64,000 nucleotides of DNA from Robiginitalea sp. SC105 (GCF_014243345.1 NZ_JACLZF010000001.1:248001-312000), one strand, 5' to 3'. Numbered from the stretch's first letter, positions 1 to 9,268 are shown. Notes: generated by a model from the sequence alone, not told the origin. Translations and numbers: made by a program.

Positions 1-30
1 TACGCCACCAAGAAACTGGTGGTTCGTTAA
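1..30 (+). CDS. Possible 3' end of an upstream gene
   Basis: Frame 1 is open from the window edge and ends at TAA (28-30), reading YATKKLVVR. The position just upstream of the next gene's promoter fits a gene tail. Nine codons are too few to name a product, and chance remains possible. Confidence 0.3.
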   Translation, partial: YATKKLVVR

Positions 31-79
31 CTGATCCCCCATCCGGTCCCGACTGGAAAGCCCGGAGCGGCAAAATGGT

Positions 80-88
80 TACTTTTGC
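80..88 (+). promoter_or_regulatory. Bacteroidota-type -7 promoter element (TACTTTTGC)
   Basis: It matches TAnnTTTG and lies 17 bp before the ATG at 105. It therefore argues against the earlier in-frame ATG at 75, which would precede the transcription start. Confidence 0.55.
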
Positions 89-104
89 GCCATGGCCCCA
101 CGGT

Positions 105-1088
105 ATGGACCCTTTCGAAACCCTGCGAATAGAAAATAACAATGCCTTTGAGCAACGCGCCCTGGCGCTTTTCCGGGAGCAATGCCGGGAAGTCCCGGTA
201 TACGCTGAATTCTGTCGCCACCTCGGGGTACTTCCCCAGGGCGTTACCCGCCTGGCGGACATCCCCTTCCTGCCCATTGCCTGCTTCAAGGACCACCGCG
301 TACTGCGAAGCGGCCTGACCGGGGAAATCGTTTTTCAAAGCAGCGGGACCACCGACAGCGGCCTGAGCCGACACCACGTGCCGGACACCGCCCTGTACGA
401 GGCGAGTTTCTCCCATGGCTTTGAATACTTCTACGGACCGGTTCAGGACTGGTGCATCCTGGCCCTGCTACCCTCCTATCAGGAACGGCCGGGTTCTTCC
501 CTGATTTACATGGTAGAGGGCTTGATTGCACAGGGGGCGGCAGCAGGCAGCGGGTTCCTCAGCGGGGAACCGGGGACAATCGCCCGCCGCGTGCAGGAGG
601 CGGACCGCGGCGGCAAACAGGTGTTGCTCATCGGGGTTTCCTTTGCCCTGCTGGATCTGGCGGAAGCCTGCCCTATGCAACTCAGGAACACCGCCGTTAT
701 GGAAACCGGGGGGATGAAGGGCCGGCGGAAGGAAATTGTCCGGGAGGAATTGCACCAAAGGCTTTGCAAGGGGTTTGGCCTGGATCGGATCCACTCGGAA
801 TACGGCATGACCGAGCTGCTTTCCCAGGCCTATTCTGCAGGCCACGGGATCTTCCGGTGTCCGCCCTGGATGCAGGTACTCATCAGGGATACCGAAGACC
901 CCCTGAGCCTGAACCCGCCGGGCAAAACCGGGGGCATCAACGTGGTTGACCTGGCCAACAGGGATTCCTGTGCCTTTATCGCCACCCAGGACCTGGGCAA
1001 ACTGCTGCCGGATAATGGGTTTGAAGTACTTGGCCGCTTTGACCATTCGGACATCCGGGGGTGCAACCTGCTAGCCATCAGCCCGTGA
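105..1088 (+). CDS. LuxE-like acyl-protein synthetase / adenylate-forming ligase
   Basis: This 327-residue protein resembles the LuxE acyl-protein synthetase family, relatives of adenylate-forming (ANL) enzymes that activate fatty acids. Visible motifs are SSGTTDSG (phosphate-binding loop), HSEYGMTE (ANL A5-like) and GRFDHSD near the C-terminus. The start is ATG 105 rather than ATG 75 because a -7 promoter element occupies 80-88. It converges on tyrS with a 21-bp gap. No luxC, luxD or luciferase genes lie nearby, so bioluminescence is not implied. The substrate is unknown; activation of an acyl group for surface glycan or lipid modification is a guess. Confidence 0.75.
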   Translation: MDPFETLRIENNNAFEQRALALFREQCREVPVYAEFCRHLGVLPQGVTRLADIPFLPIACFKDHRVLRSGLTGEIVFQSSGTTDSGLSRHHVPDTALYEASFSHGFEYFYGPVQDWCILALLPSYQERPGSSLIYMVEGLIAQGAAAGSGFLSGEPGTIARRVQEADRGGKQVLLIGVSFALLDLAEACPMQLRNTAVMETGGMKGRRKEIVREELHQRLCKGFGLDRIHSEYGMTELLSQAYSAGHGIFRCPPWMQVLIRDTEDPLSLNPPGKTGGINVVDLANRDSCAFIATQDLGKLLPDNGFEVLGRFDHSDIRGCNLLAISP

Positions 1089-1109
1089 ATACCCGGGGCA
1101 GAAGCAGGG

Positions 1110-2405
1110 TTATTCGCCTTCGGCCACCAGCACGAAATAATTTTTTTTGCCCCGCTGCAGCAGGACAAACTTCCCGCTGATAAGGTCCTTTTCATCTATG
1201 GTGTAGGAATCGTCCACCTTGTTTTTGTTCACGGAAATGGATTGCTGCTTCAGCTCGCGTAGCGCTTCCCCGTTGGATTTCAGGAATCCGGTGCGTGCCG
1301 ACAGGGCGGCGACCATATCCAGGCCGGAGCGGATTTCACCAACGGGCAGGTGGTACTGGGGCACCCCTTCAAAGACCTCCATAAAGGTCTCCTCCCCCAG
1401 GGATTTCAGGGCCGCTTCGGTCGATTTGCCAAAGAGGATGGAACTCGCCGTCACTGCGTTGTCGAGGTCCTGTTGGGAGTGGACCATCACAGTCAGCTCC
1501 TCGGCAAGGCGCCGCTGGAGTTCCCGCTTGTGCGGCGCCGCCTTGTGCGAAGCCACCAGGGCCTCGATTTCCTCCCGGCTCAGGAAGGTGAAAATCTTGA
1601 TGTATTTTTCGGCATCGTCATCCGAGGTGTTTAGCCAGTACTGGTAGAATTTATACGGGCTCGTCTTGTGCGCGTCCAGCCAGACGTTGCCGCTTTCGGT
1701 CTTGCCGAATTTGGTGCCGTCTGCCTTGGTGATCAGCGGACAGGTGAGCGCATAGCCCTTGCCCCCGTCAATGCGCCGGATCAGCTCGGTGCCCGTGGTA
1801 ATGTTTCCCCACTGGTCACTGCCGCCCATCTGCAGCGTGCAATTGTATTTCCGGTACAGGTGGAGAAAGTCATACCCCTGTACGAGCTGGTAGGTAAACT
1901 CGGTGAAAGACATCCCCTCCCCCGACTCGTCGGAGACGCGCTTCCGGACGGAATCCTTGGCCATCATGTAATTGACCGTGATATGCTTGCCGACATCCCG
2001 GATAAAATCGAGGAAGCCGAAGTCCTTCATCCAATCGTAGTTGTTGACCAGCACCGCGGCATTCTCTGCATCATTCTCAAAATCCAGGAACCTGGACAAT
2101 TGCATTTTGATGGCTTCCTGGTTCATCCGCAAGGTCGTCTCGTCCAGGAGGTTGCGCTCCGCAGATTTGCCGGACGGATCCCCGATCATCCCGGTAGCGC
2201 CCCCCACCAGGCCAATGGGTTTGTGTCCTGCCAGCTGGAAGTGGCGCAGCATCATCACCCCGACCAGGTGGCCGATATGCAGGGAGTCCGCTGTCGGGTC
2301 GATCCCCACATAGGCAGCCTGCATCCCCGACAACAGGTGTTCTTCGGTGCCGGGCATTACATCGTGCAGCATCCCCCGCCATTCCAATTCCTTCACAAAG
2401 TTCAT
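1110..2405 (-). CDS. tyrS: Tyrosyl-tRNA synthetase
   Basis: It charges tRNA-Tyr with tyrosine in the cytoplasm. The 431-residue product has the class I HIGH signature (LHIGHLVG), the KMSKS-equivalent KFGKT, and a C-terminal S4-type RNA-binding region. Start candidates are ATG at 2432, 2411 and 2405. The -7 element at 2429-2437 excludes 2432. I chose 2405 (MNFVKEL), which fits the family N-terminus; 2411 adds two residues. The gene is monocistronic and converges with the LuxE-like gene. I see no T-box in the roughly 20-nt leader. Confidence 0.95.
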   Translation of the reverse strand: MNFVKELEWRGMLHDVMPGTEEHLLSGMQAAYVGIDPTADSLHIGHLVGVMMLRHFQLAGHKPIGLVGGATGMIGDPSGKSAERNLLDETTLRMNQEAIKMQLSRFLDFENDAENAAVLVNNYDWMKDFGFLDFIRDVGKHITVNYMMAKDSVRKRVSDESGEGMSFTEFTYQLVQGYDFLHLYRKYNCTLQMGGSDQWGNITTGTELIRRIDGGKGYALTCPLITKADGTKFGKTESGNVWLDAHKTSPYKFYQYWLNTSDDDAEKYIKIFTFLSREEIEALVASHKAAPHKRELQRRLAEELTVMVHSQQDLDNAVTASSILFGKSTEAALKSLGEETFMEVFEGVPQYHLPVGEIRSGLDMVAALSARTGFLKSNGEALRELKQQSISVNKNKVDDSYTIDEKDLISGKFVLLQRGKKNYFVLVAEGE

Positions 2406-2428
2406 AGCCATGTTCCTGAAATTTCCGA

Positions 2429-2437
2429 GCAAATATA
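2429..2437 (-). promoter_or_regulatory. tyrS promoter -7 element (TATATTTGC)
   Basis: It is a perfect TAnnTTTG match on the minus strand, 23 bp before the chosen tyrS ATG, and gives a very short leader. Confidence 0.6.
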
Positions 2438-2503
2438 GTTAAAACAGGGCGCTCCGGCAGCCATGCGCCCCAGATATCGGGGCAGAATCCCTAATTTAGG
2501 CAC

Positions 2504-3514
2504 ATGGTTTTAGTAACGGGCGCAACGGGCCTGGTAGGCAGTCATTTACTCATGGAACTGGTCAGGTCCGGGCAGCCGGTCCGGGCTTTGCACCGGATGG
2601 AAAGCGACCTGGAGCGGGTCCGCAACCTGTTCGCCTGGACGGACCCGGCCCTGGAAGGGGCCTGGGGACAGATCGACTGGTTTGAGGCCGATATTTCCGA
2701 TATCCCGGCCCTGGAGGCTGCTTTTGAAGGGGTGGAAAAGGTCTTTCATTGTGCCGGGTACATTTCCTTTGATCCGGCAGACCGCAGCCTCCTGCAGAAA
2801 GTAAACTTCGAAGGCACCCGAAATGTGGTGAACACCTGCCTCGCCTTCGGGGTCCGGCGCCTGTGCCATGTAAGCAGCATCGCGACCATCGGGGGCCATG
2901 GGATGCCCGTCACAGAGGAGGACCCCTGGGATCCGGCCAGGACCAATGTATACAGCACCAGCAAGTACCTCGCCGAGATGGAGGCCTGGAGGGGCAGCCA
3001 GGAGGGACTGGAAACGGTAATCGTCAACCCGGGTGTCATCCTGGGTACCGGCCAGTATGAGGAGGGGAGCGGGCGGTTGTTCGAAGCCGTGCACCGCGGC
3101 CTCCGCTATTACCCCCCCGGGGCCACGGGTTTTGTCACGGTCGGGGATGTGGTCCGGGCTATGTGCGGGCTGATGGAATCCGGACATTCCGGGGAGCGGT
3201 ATATCCTGGTAAACGAAAACCTGACCTACCGGGAGCTGCTGGGTCGGATTGCCCGGGCTTTTGGCAGGAAGCCGCCATCACGGACCCTCAGGTTCTGGCA
3301 ATTCCACCTGCTGCGTTCCCTGGATTGGATCCGGTCCATGCTAACGGGAAGCAAACGGAAACTAACGGGGGCCGGGATCCGCGGCCTCCGGGATCCTAAG
3401 GAATATGTCAACGGAAAAATCCTCGATGCGCTGCCCGGTTACCGGTATGAAGACCTCAACGCGGTAATTAATGCCTGTATCCGGCATTTCAGGGAGTCCC
3501 GGAGTGAGGCCTAG
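2504..3514 (+). CDS. NAD-dependent epimerase/dehydratase, dihydroflavonol reductase-like
   Basis: This is an extended short-chain dehydrogenase of 336 residues. The Rossmann motif TGATGLVG begins at residue 5, and the catalytic YxxxK is Tyr150/Lys154 (YSTSK) with Ser124/125 upstream. Such enzymes reduce or epimerise small carbonyl or nucleotide-sugar substrates; the substrate here cannot be read from sequence. The C-terminal 100 residues are the variable substrate-binding part. It converges with the DUF4296 gene, and the two stop codons share the palindrome CTAG (3511-3514). Confidence 0.85.
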   Translation: MVLVTGATGLVGSHLLMELVRSGQPVRALHRMESDLERVRNLFAWTDPALEGAWGQIDWFEADISDIPALEAAFEGVEKVFHCAGYISFDPADRSLLQKVNFEGTRNVVNTCLAFGVRRLCHVSSIATIGGHGMPVTEEDPWDPARTNVYSTSKYLAEMEAWRGSQEGLETVIVNPGVILGTGQYEEGSGRLFEAVHRGLRYYPPGATGFVTVGDVVRAMCGLMESGHSGERYILVNENLTYRELLGRIARAFGRKPPSRTLRFWQFHLLRSLDWIRSMLTGSKRKLTGAGIRGLRDPKEYVNGKILDALPGYRYEDLNAVINACIRHFRESRSEA

Positions 3515-3912
3515 AGGGAATCGTTTTCCTGTTCATCGATCAGGCCTTCCCTCCCCTCCTTGTTTCGCTGCCCGATTACCTCCCCCACGCTGTCGCGCTG
3601 CTGGGCCAGCCGGTCCGCTACTTCCTGGTAGATCCGCTCGTAGACCGCCGGCCGGGAAGCATAGTAAAAATCACTCTTTGCAAATTGCAGGCTGTCTACC
3701 CGGTGCTTTTCAAAAACGTAGGATAAGGGTTCGATCCCGTTTCGCTCCAGTTGACCGCGATAGGTGTTGTCGATGGCCTCCATAACCGCCAGGTCAAAGA
3801 GGATATCGCTCATCTTTCCCGGGGGGATCAGGTTATCCGGTTTTTCGACCAGTGCATCCTGGCATCCCAGCACCAGCGTAAATAAAAGGAAAATCCGCAG
3901 TTTTCGCATCAT
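3511..3912 (-). CDS. DUF4296 lipoprotein
   Basis: This 133-residue protein has a short hydrophobic leader ending in a lipobox (VLGC, Cys17), so it is probably an outer-envelope lipoprotein. The body matches the Bacteroidota family DUF4296, with IPPGKM near the N-terminus and a tyrosine-rich helix around FYYASRPAVYERIY. It is last in a leftward operon: its ATG overlaps the dihydroorotase stop by 4 bp (ATGA). The molecular role is unknown. Linkage to a dihydroorotase-like gene is common in flavobacteria, but no functional tie is established. Confidence 0.8.
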   Translation of the reverse strand: MMRKLRIFLLFTLVLGCQDALVEKPDNLIPPGKMSDILFDLAVMEAIDNTYRGQLERNGIEPLSYVFEKHRVDSLQFAKSDFYYASRPAVYERIYQEVADRLAQQRDSVGEVIGQRNKEGREGLIDEQENDSL

Positions 3913-5243
3913 CGGTTGAATTCAAGCCGGCTGGCATTTCGCTTTTCGGATACCCGACCCAGTTCAAAGGCCGGGTGTCCGTTCACAAAGGTGTACCGCA
4001 CCCGGGATCGGAAGCGCTGTCCCTCAAAAGGGGACCAGCCGCATTTATACAGGATATTGATCGGGTCCACCCGCCATGGGTCATTGTCGTCCACCACCAC
4101 CAGGTCGGCGTAGTAACCTTCCCTGAGGTAGCCCCGGCGGTCGATATCAAAAAGGATGGCCGGGTTGTGGCACATTTTTTCAACCAGTTTTTCCACCGGA
4201 AGCAGCCCATCGGCCACTTTTTCCATCAACGCAGGCAAGGCATGCTGCACCAGCGGGCCGCCCGATGGGGCTTTGGTATAGGGGTTCCGCTTTTCATCCA
4301 GTGTGTGGGGGGCGTGGTCGGTGGCGATCAGGTCGATGCGGTCATCCAGCAGGGCTTCCCACAGCCGGTTCCGGTCCGAGGCGGTCTTGACGGCCGGGTT
4401 CCATTTGATGAGCGTGCCCTTTTCCCGGTAGTCCTCAGAGCTGAACCACAGGTGGTGGATGCAGACTTCGGCCGTGATTTTCTTCGAGGCCAGCGGGATG
4501 TCATTGCGGAACAATTCCATTTCCTTTCCTGTTGAAAGGTGGAATACATGGAGGCGGGCCCCGGTTTTTTTCGCAAGTTCAATGGCTTTGGAAGAAGAGA
4601 GGTAGCACGCCTCCTCGCTCCGGATGATGGGGTGGAGTTCGATGGGGATATCGTCCCCGTACTGGCCTTTGTAATATTCCAGGTTTTTCCGGATGGTGGC
4701 TTCGTCCTCGCAATGGGCGGAAATGACCATTTCTGTATTGCTGAAAATTTGTTCCAGCACCTTTTCGTCGTCGACCAGCATATTCCCGGTGGAGGAGCCC
4801 AGGAAGAGTTTGATGCCGGAGCAGCTTTTGGGGTCCAGTTTTTTGATTTCCTCGAGGTTGTCGTTGGTGCCCCCAAACAGGAAGCTGTAGTTGGCATGGG
4901 AATGCCTGGCCCCCAGAGCGAACTTTTCCTCCAGTTTTTCAATGGTGGTGGTCTGTGGGATGGTGTTGGGCTGCTCCATGTAGGAGGTAATGCCCCCTGC
5001 CACGGCAGCACGGCTTTCCGAGGCAATGTCCCCTTTGTGGGTAAGCCCGGGCTCGCGGAAATGCACCTGGTCATCGATCAGCCCGGGCAGGAGCCAGGCA
5101 CCCCTCAGGTCGATGATGGTCGCCCCACCGGTGGTGATCTGCGGGCCTATCCGTTCAATATACGGCCCGTGAATCAGGAGGTCCCCTTCGGTAACCTTGC
5201 CCTCATTGACCATCCGCGCATTGGTAAGCAGGTATTTTTTCAT
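3909..5243 (-). CDS. pyrC: Dihydroorotase-like amidohydrolase
   Basis: Its 444 residues match class I dihydroorotases, which cyclise carbamoyl aspartate in pyrimidine synthesis. Visible metal-site residues are Lys145 (GIKLFLGSS, carboxylated Lys position), His177 (SAHCED), His235 (VFHLST) and Asp309 (ATDHAPH). The family's first metal motif is normally HxH followed by xR; here it reads DDQVHFR (residues 57-63), so the first His is Gln59. This variant appears common in Bacteroidota, but activity as a true dihydroorotase is not assured. It overlaps the upstream glycosyltransferase stop by 1 bp (TAATG) and the DUF4296 gene by 4 bp. Confidence 0.85.
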   Translation of the reverse strand: MKKYLLTNARMVNEGKVTEGDLLIHGPYIERIGPQITTGGATIIDLRGAWLLPGLIDDQVHFREPGLTHKGDIASESRAAVAGGITSYMEQPNTIPQTTTIEKLEEKFALGARHSHANYSFLFGGTNDNLEEIKKLDPKSCSGIKLFLGSSTGNMLVDDEKVLEQIFSNTEMVISAHCEDEATIRKNLEYYKGQYGDDIPIELHPIIRSEEACYLSSSKAIELAKKTGARLHVFHLSTGKEMELFRNDIPLASKKITAEVCIHHLWFSSEDYREKGTLIKWNPAVKTASDRNRLWEALLDDRIDLIATDHAPHTLDEKRNPYTKAPSGGPLVQHALPALMEKVADGLLPVEKLVEKMCHNPAILFDIDRRGYLREGYYADLVVVDDNDPWRVDPINILYKCGWSPFEGQRFRSRVRYTFVNGHPAFELGRVSEKRNASRLEFNR

Positions 5244-5971
5244 TAAAATCCGTTCTTTTTAAACAGGCTCCTCACCTTCATGCTGATGACGCCGAATACG
5301 GCTTCCCACACGATGGTCTTGCTCATTTTGGACTGACCCTTTTCCCGGTCCGTGAATACGATGGATACCTCCTGAATCCGGAACTTCCTGAGGTAGGCCC
5401 TGAATTTCATTTCAATCTGGAAGGCGTACCCCACGAAGCGCACCTGGTCCAGGTCGATCGCCTCCAGTACCCGTCGATGGTAACAGACAAACCCGGCGGT
5501 CGGGTCGTCCACTTTCATCCCGGTGATCAGTTTCACATAAAAAGACGCCCCATAGGAGAGGAGCACCCGGTGCAGCGGCCAGTTCACCACGTTGACCCCT
5601 TTTTTATACCGGGACCCGATGGCCATATCCGCCCCGTCCAGGCAGGCGCGGTGCAGGCGCGGCAGGTCCCCGGGCCGGTGGGAGAAATCGGCATCCATCT
5701 CAAAGATGTATTCATAGTGCCGGTCCAGGGCCCACTTAAACCCGTGGATATAAGCGGTGCCCAGTCCCGCTTTGCCGGAACGCACCTCCAGGTGCAGGCT
5801 TCCTGCAAATTCCGGTTGCAATTCCCGGACCTTCGCGGCCGTTCCGTCGGGGGAGCCATCATCGACGATCAGAATATCATAGGGTTTTGGCAGCCCGAAA
5901 ACGGCCCGGACGATCGCTTCGATATTCTCAATTTCGTTGTAGGTGGGGATAATTACCAGCCCATCTGCCAT
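5243..5971 (-). CDS. Polyprenol monophosphomannose synthase (GT2 family)
   Basis: This 242-residue family 2 glycosyltransferase resembles dolichol-phosphate mannosyltransferase. It starts VIIPTYNEIENIE, has the diphosphate-binding ILIVDDGSPDG and the metal-binding DXD-type EMDADFSH. It probably transfers a sugar from a nucleotide donor to polyprenyl phosphate at the inner membrane face. The ATG at 5971 is chosen because a promoter element (5989-5997) lies just upstream. It is first in the operon with dihydroorotase and DUF4296. The divergent neighbour is a GT39-type enzyme that would use such polyprenyl-phosphate sugars, so the pair may act together. Confidence 0.88.
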   Translation of the reverse strand: MADGLVIIPTYNEIENIEAIVRAVFGLPKPYDILIVDDGSPDGTAAKVRELQPEFAGSLHLEVRSGKAGLGTAYIHGFKWALDRHYEYIFEMDADFSHRPGDLPRLHRACLDGADMAIGSRYKKGVNVVNWPLHRVLLSYGASFYVKLITGMKVDDPTAGFVCYHRRVLEAIDLDQVRFVGYAFQIEMKFRAYLRKFRIQEVSIVFTDREKGQSKMSKTIVWEAVFGVISMKVRSLFKKNGF

Positions 5972-5988
5972 GGATCTCCGGGTTTTAG

Positions 5989-5997
5989 GCAAAAATA
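5989..5997 (-). promoter_or_regulatory. -7 element (TATTTTTGC) for the glycosyltransferase operon
   Basis: It matches TAnnTTTG on the minus strand, 18 bp before ATG 5971. Together with 6074-6081 it forms a compact divergent promoter region. Confidence 0.55.
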
Positions 5998-6073
5998 CCA
6001 ATTTTACAGGCGCCGGGGCAGCCCCTGCAGAATTTTGTGCAATGGCCTTCCCTGCCCCGTATGCCTTATTTCG

Positions 6074-6081
6074 TAACTTTG
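6074..6081 (+). promoter_or_regulatory. -7 element (TAACTTTG) for the GT39 operon
   Basis: It matches TAnnTTTG 18 bp before ATG 6099, which supports that start over upstream in-frame ATGs. Confidence 0.55.
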
Positions 6082-6098
6082 GCCCAACGCCAACGCCG

Positions 6099-7763
6099 AT
6101 GAACCAACGTTTTCCCAGGATACTACTGGCTTTAGTCGGGTGTCTTTTACTCCTCAATCTCGTACAGGCTGCCTTTACGGAGTTGTTGTACGACGAGGCG
6201 TACTACTGGTACTATGCGAAGGACCTCTCCTGGGGCTATTTTGACCACCCGCCCATGGTAGCCTGGATGATTGGCCTGGGCAGTGCGCTTTTCGAAGGGG
6301 AATTGGGGGTGCGACTGATCAGCGCCTTGCTGGGAACAGCAACGGTGGCGCTCATCTGGATCCTGATCGACAACCCGGACAGGAATAAATATCCCGTTTC
6401 CCTCTTCCTTTGGATTACCTCCATCACGTTACTTCACGCCTATGGCTTCCTGAGCCTGCCGGATACCCCACTTTTGTTTTTCACCGCCCTTTTCCTGCTG
6501 GCCTACAGGCATTTCCTGCAAAAGCCCGGGATTCCGGCGGCCCTGTTGCTGGGAATCGTCATGGCTGCCCTGATGTACAGCAAATACCACGCAGCCCTGG
6601 TCATCCTCTTTGTCCTGCTGTCCAACCTGCGGTTGCTGCGATCCGGTCATGCCTGGCTGGCCCTTTGCGTTTCCCTGGTTTGTTACCTGCCGCACCTGGC
6701 CTGGCTCTACCAGCAGGAATTCATCTCGGTGCGCTACCACCTTTTTGAACGGCCCAACCAGCCTTATAGTTTTACCAAATTCACTGCGGGTTATTTCCTG
6801 AACCTCATCGCCCTGTTCGGGCTGACGTTCCCCTGGGTATACAAAAGCCTGTGGCAATACCGCACGGCAGACCCGTTCCGGCGCGCCCTGAAATATGTCG
6901 CGTGGGGCATCCTCCTGTTTTTCTTTGTATCGAGCTTCCAGAGGAGGGTTCAAACCCAGTGGCTCATCGCCGCCTGCATCCCGATGGCCGTGCTGGTCGG
7001 GGAGACCCTTCTGAACCGACCGCAGATACGGAAGTGGGTGGTGCGTGCCTCCATGGCCAATGTGGTAATATTGCTTTTCCTTCGGGTAGGCCTGGTCTAT
7101 GAGCCCCTTTTCCCGGTACCTTTCGAGGCCCACGGGAACAAAGCCTGGGTTTCCAGCCTCCAGCAGACTGCCGGTGGCGCCCCCGTGGTTTTTGAAAATT
7201 CCTACCGGCAGGCTTCCATGTATCAATTCTATTCCGGGGCGCCATCTTTCAGCCTCAATAATGCCTGGTACCGGAAAAACCAGTACTCTATTGACGATTC
7301 GGAAAGCATCGTACAGGGGAAACGCGTATTCTTCATCCCCGTGGTGGATATGGAATCTACAGATTATTACCTGGACCAATCGGGGAAAAAGAAGTACGGC
7401 TGGTTTATCGATCAATTCACCTCCTACCGAAAATTGCGGGCTGGGACCCGGCCGGAAAACAGCTATCCCAGCGGGGAAGAGGGCACGTTCTGGCTGTACA
7501 ACCCATACCAGAAACCCGTGCCGCTGCAGGATCTCAAATTCGGGATCGTTATCATGGACGGGTACAAGGAAACCCAACGGGTCATCCAGGTGCGGCCCGG
7601 GACGGGAGAGGTGTTGCCCGGGGACCTGTCGCCCGCAGACAGCCTGCAGTTCCGGTTCCGGTTCCCCGAGACCGGGGAACGGCCAGTCTATATCCGGGCG
7701 GCAGTCACCGTTCCCGGACTGATTTTCGGGCTCAACGGAAATACCCAGAAAATCTCGGAATGA
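6099..7763 (+). CDS. GT39 family membrane glycosyltransferase (ArnT/PMT-like)
   Basis: This 554-residue multi-pass membrane protein has the first-loop acidic motif (YDEAYYWYY) typical of GT39/ArnT enzymes, which move sugars from polyprenyl phosphate to lipid A or proteins on the periplasmic side. About ten hydrophobic helices fill residues 5-350, followed by a soluble C-terminal domain of about 200 residues. The start at 6099 follows a -7 element at 6074-6081; the frame upstream is antisense to the divergent glycosyltransferase. Its stop overlaps the DUF4271 start (ATGA at 7760). The acceptor is unknown. Confidence 0.85.
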   Translation: MNQRFPRILLALVGCLLLLNLVQAAFTELLYDEAYYWYYAKDLSWGYFDHPPMVAWMIGLGSALFEGELGVRLISALLGTATVALIWILIDNPDRNKYPVSLFLWITSITLLHAYGFLSLPDTPLLFFTALFLLAYRHFLQKPGIPAALLLGIVMAALMYSKYHAALVILFVLLSNLRLLRSGHAWLALCVSLVCYLPHLAWLYQQEFISVRYHLFERPNQPYSFTKFTAGYFLNLIALFGLTFPWVYKSLWQYRTADPFRRALKYVAWGILLFFFVSSFQRRVQTQWLIAACIPMAVLVGETLLNRPQIRKWVVRASMANVVILLFLRVGLVYEPLFPVPFEAHGNKAWVSSLQQTAGGAPVVFENSYRQASMYQFYSGAPSFSLNNAWYRKNQYSIDDSESIVQGKRVFFIPVVDMESTDYYLDQSGKKKYGWFIDQFTSYRKLRAGTRPENSYPSGEEGTFWLYNPYQKPVPLQDLKFGIVIMDGYKETQRVIQVRPGTGEVLPGDLSPADSLQFRFRFPETGERPVYIRAAVTVPGLIFGLNGNTQKISE

Positions 7764-8419
7764 TGGAGGCTATTGACCGGTATATCGCTTCGAATGACTG
7801 GATTACGGGGATCCTCTTACTGGCCCTGGTTTGCCTGGTTTTTTCCAGGGGCATGTTCTTCAACAAGTTCGAAAACTTCATAATCCTCCCCTTCAACAAC
7901 AAATATGTGGTGCTCTACAATAAGAAAGGGAGGCTGGTCAGCGGTTTCCATATCGCGCTCAGCATTTTCCAGGTACTGAACCTGGCGCTTTTTATCTACC
8001 TCGGAGGGCTGGCGTTTGCCGGGGAAGGCCGGTGGGGGACCCTGTTCCTTTTTCCGGTGATCCTCGGGGGCTTGCTGGCTTTTACGTTCCTGAAAATCGG
8101 GATACAGCTCCTGGGGGGATACATCTTCAGTTCGGAGAAACTCGCGGCCTCCATGGTTTTCAGCAAGCTCAGCTACCTGAATTACAGCGCCCTGCTAATC
8201 TTTACCGCCAACCTGTTGCTGACTTATCTGCTTCCGGGTTCCCGGGTCGTCGCCGGGGTAGGGGTTTTCCTGCTTTTGGCCATCAATGCCATCGGCTGGA
8301 TTACCGTGCTGAAAATTCATCAAAAGGAGATTGCATCGCATTTTTTCTATTTTATTTTGTACCTTTGCGCACTTGAAATTGCTCCCTTTCTGATCATTTC
8401 AGTAGCGCTAAAAGCTTGA
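7760..8419 (+). CDS. DUF4271 membrane protein
   Basis: This 219-residue protein has about six transmembrane helices and matches the Bacteroidota family DUF4271, with the conserved GMFFNKFENF near residue 30. It sits between the GT39 enzyme (4-bp overlap) and hemD (4-bp gap). The DUF4271-hemD order is a common flavobacterial arrangement, but no function is known. Its 3' end carries a promoter element for hemD (8360-8368). Confidence 0.82.
   Translation: MMEAIDRYIASNDWITGILLLALVCLVFSRGMFFNKFENFIILPFNNKYVVLYNKKGRLVSGFHIALSIFQVLNLALFIYLGGLAFAGEGRWGTLFLFPVILGGLLAFTFLKIGIQLLGGYIFSSEKLAASMVFSKLSYLNYSALLIFTANLLLTYLLPGSRVVAGVGVFLLLAINAIGWITVLKIHQKEIASHFFYFILYLCALEIAPFLIISVALKA
8360..8368 (+). promoter_or_regulatory. 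Internal -7 element (TACCTTTGC) for hemD
   Basis: A perfect TAnnTTTG match lies inside the end of the DUF4271 gene, 57 bp before the hemD ATG. It suggests hemD can be transcribed independently of the operon. Confidence 0.45.
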
Positions 8420-8423
8420 TTCT

Positions 8424-9170
8424 ATGAAGGTAAAGACGATTCTGGTTTCACAACCGGAACCAAAAATGGAGAACAGCCCGTATTCCAGGCTTATTGAAAA
8501 GGAAAAAGTCAAAGTAGATTTCAGACCGTTTATCCACGTGGAAGGGGTGGATGCCAAGACCGTCCGCCAGCAGAAAATCGATATCTCGAAATACTCGGCG
8601 ATCATCCTGACCAGCCGGAACTCGGTGGACCATTTTTTCCGTATTGCGGAGGAAATGCGCTTCAAGGTGCCGGACACGATGAAATATTTCTGCCAGTCGG
8701 AAGCCGTTGCCTACTACCTGCAGAAATACGTCGTTTACCGGAAACGGAAGATCTATGTAGGTAAACGGAATTTTGTAGACCTGTTGCCCCTGTTCAAAAA
8801 GTACAAGGACGAGGTCTACCTGCTGCCTTCGTCGGACGTGTTGAAGCCCCAGGTCCCGGAGACCCTGGAGCAGGCGGGCATCAACTGGACCCGCGGGATC
8901 TTCTACCGCACCGTGATCAGCGATTTGTCGGACCTCCGCAATGTATACTACGATATCCTGGTATTTTTCAGCCCTTCGGGAATTGAGTCCCTGCTGAAGA
9001 ACTTCCCCGATTTTGAGCAGAACAATACGCGGATAGCCGTATTCGGGAATTCGACCATCAACGCTGCCACCGAGGCTGGCCTGCGCATCGACATCAAAGC
9101 GCCCACCCCGGAAACCCCCTCCATGACCATGGCGCTTCAGAAGTACATCAACGACGTCAACAAAAAATAA
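8424..9170 (+). CDS. hemD: Uroporphyrinogen-III synthase
   Basis: This 248-residue protein matches flavobacterial HemD, which closes hydroxymethylbilane into uroporphyrinogen III in heme and siroheme synthesis. It has the two-lobe HemD layout with the pattern ILTSRNSVDHFF in the first lobe and FFSPSGIESLL in the second. Sequence conservation in this family is low, so the call rests on these motifs and the DUF4271 neighbour. Other heme genes are not in the window. A terminator hairpin follows at 9237-9266. Confidence 0.88.
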   Translation: MKVKTILVSQPEPKMENSPYSRLIEKEKVKVDFRPFIHVEGVDAKTVRQQKIDISKYSAIILTSRNSVDHFFRIAEEMRFKVPDTMKYFCQSEAVAYYLQKYVVYRKRKIYVGKRNFVDLLPLFKKYKDEVYLLPSSDVLKPQVPETLEQAGINWTRGIFYRTVISDLSDLRNVYYDILVFFSPSGIESLLKNFPDFEQNNTRIAVFGNSTINAATEAGLRIDIKAPTPETPSMTMALQKYINDVNKK

Positions 9171-9236
9171 CCCGGTTGCGGGCCCCTGCAAACCCTTTGT
9201 GGCTCAGCGGTCCCTGAAATTAAATTTACAGTTCAA

Positions 9237-9266
9237 AAAAAAGCTGCCCCTACAGGCAGCTTTTTT
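9237..9266. terminator. Bidirectional intrinsic terminator between hemD and pckA
   Basis: A 12-bp perfect stem (AAAAAAGCTGCC / GGCAGCTTTTTT) with a 6-nt loop serves both converging genes. Confidence 0.85.
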
Positions 9267-9268
9267 AT

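Noticed and set aside
75-104. Earlier ATG start for the LuxE-like gene.
   Set aside because: A -7 promoter element overlaps this stretch, so the mRNA would begin after that ATG.
105-1088. Bioluminescence operon because of the LuxE-like gene.
   Set aside because: No luciferase or luxC/luxD genes lie nearby; LuxE-like ligases are common without light production.
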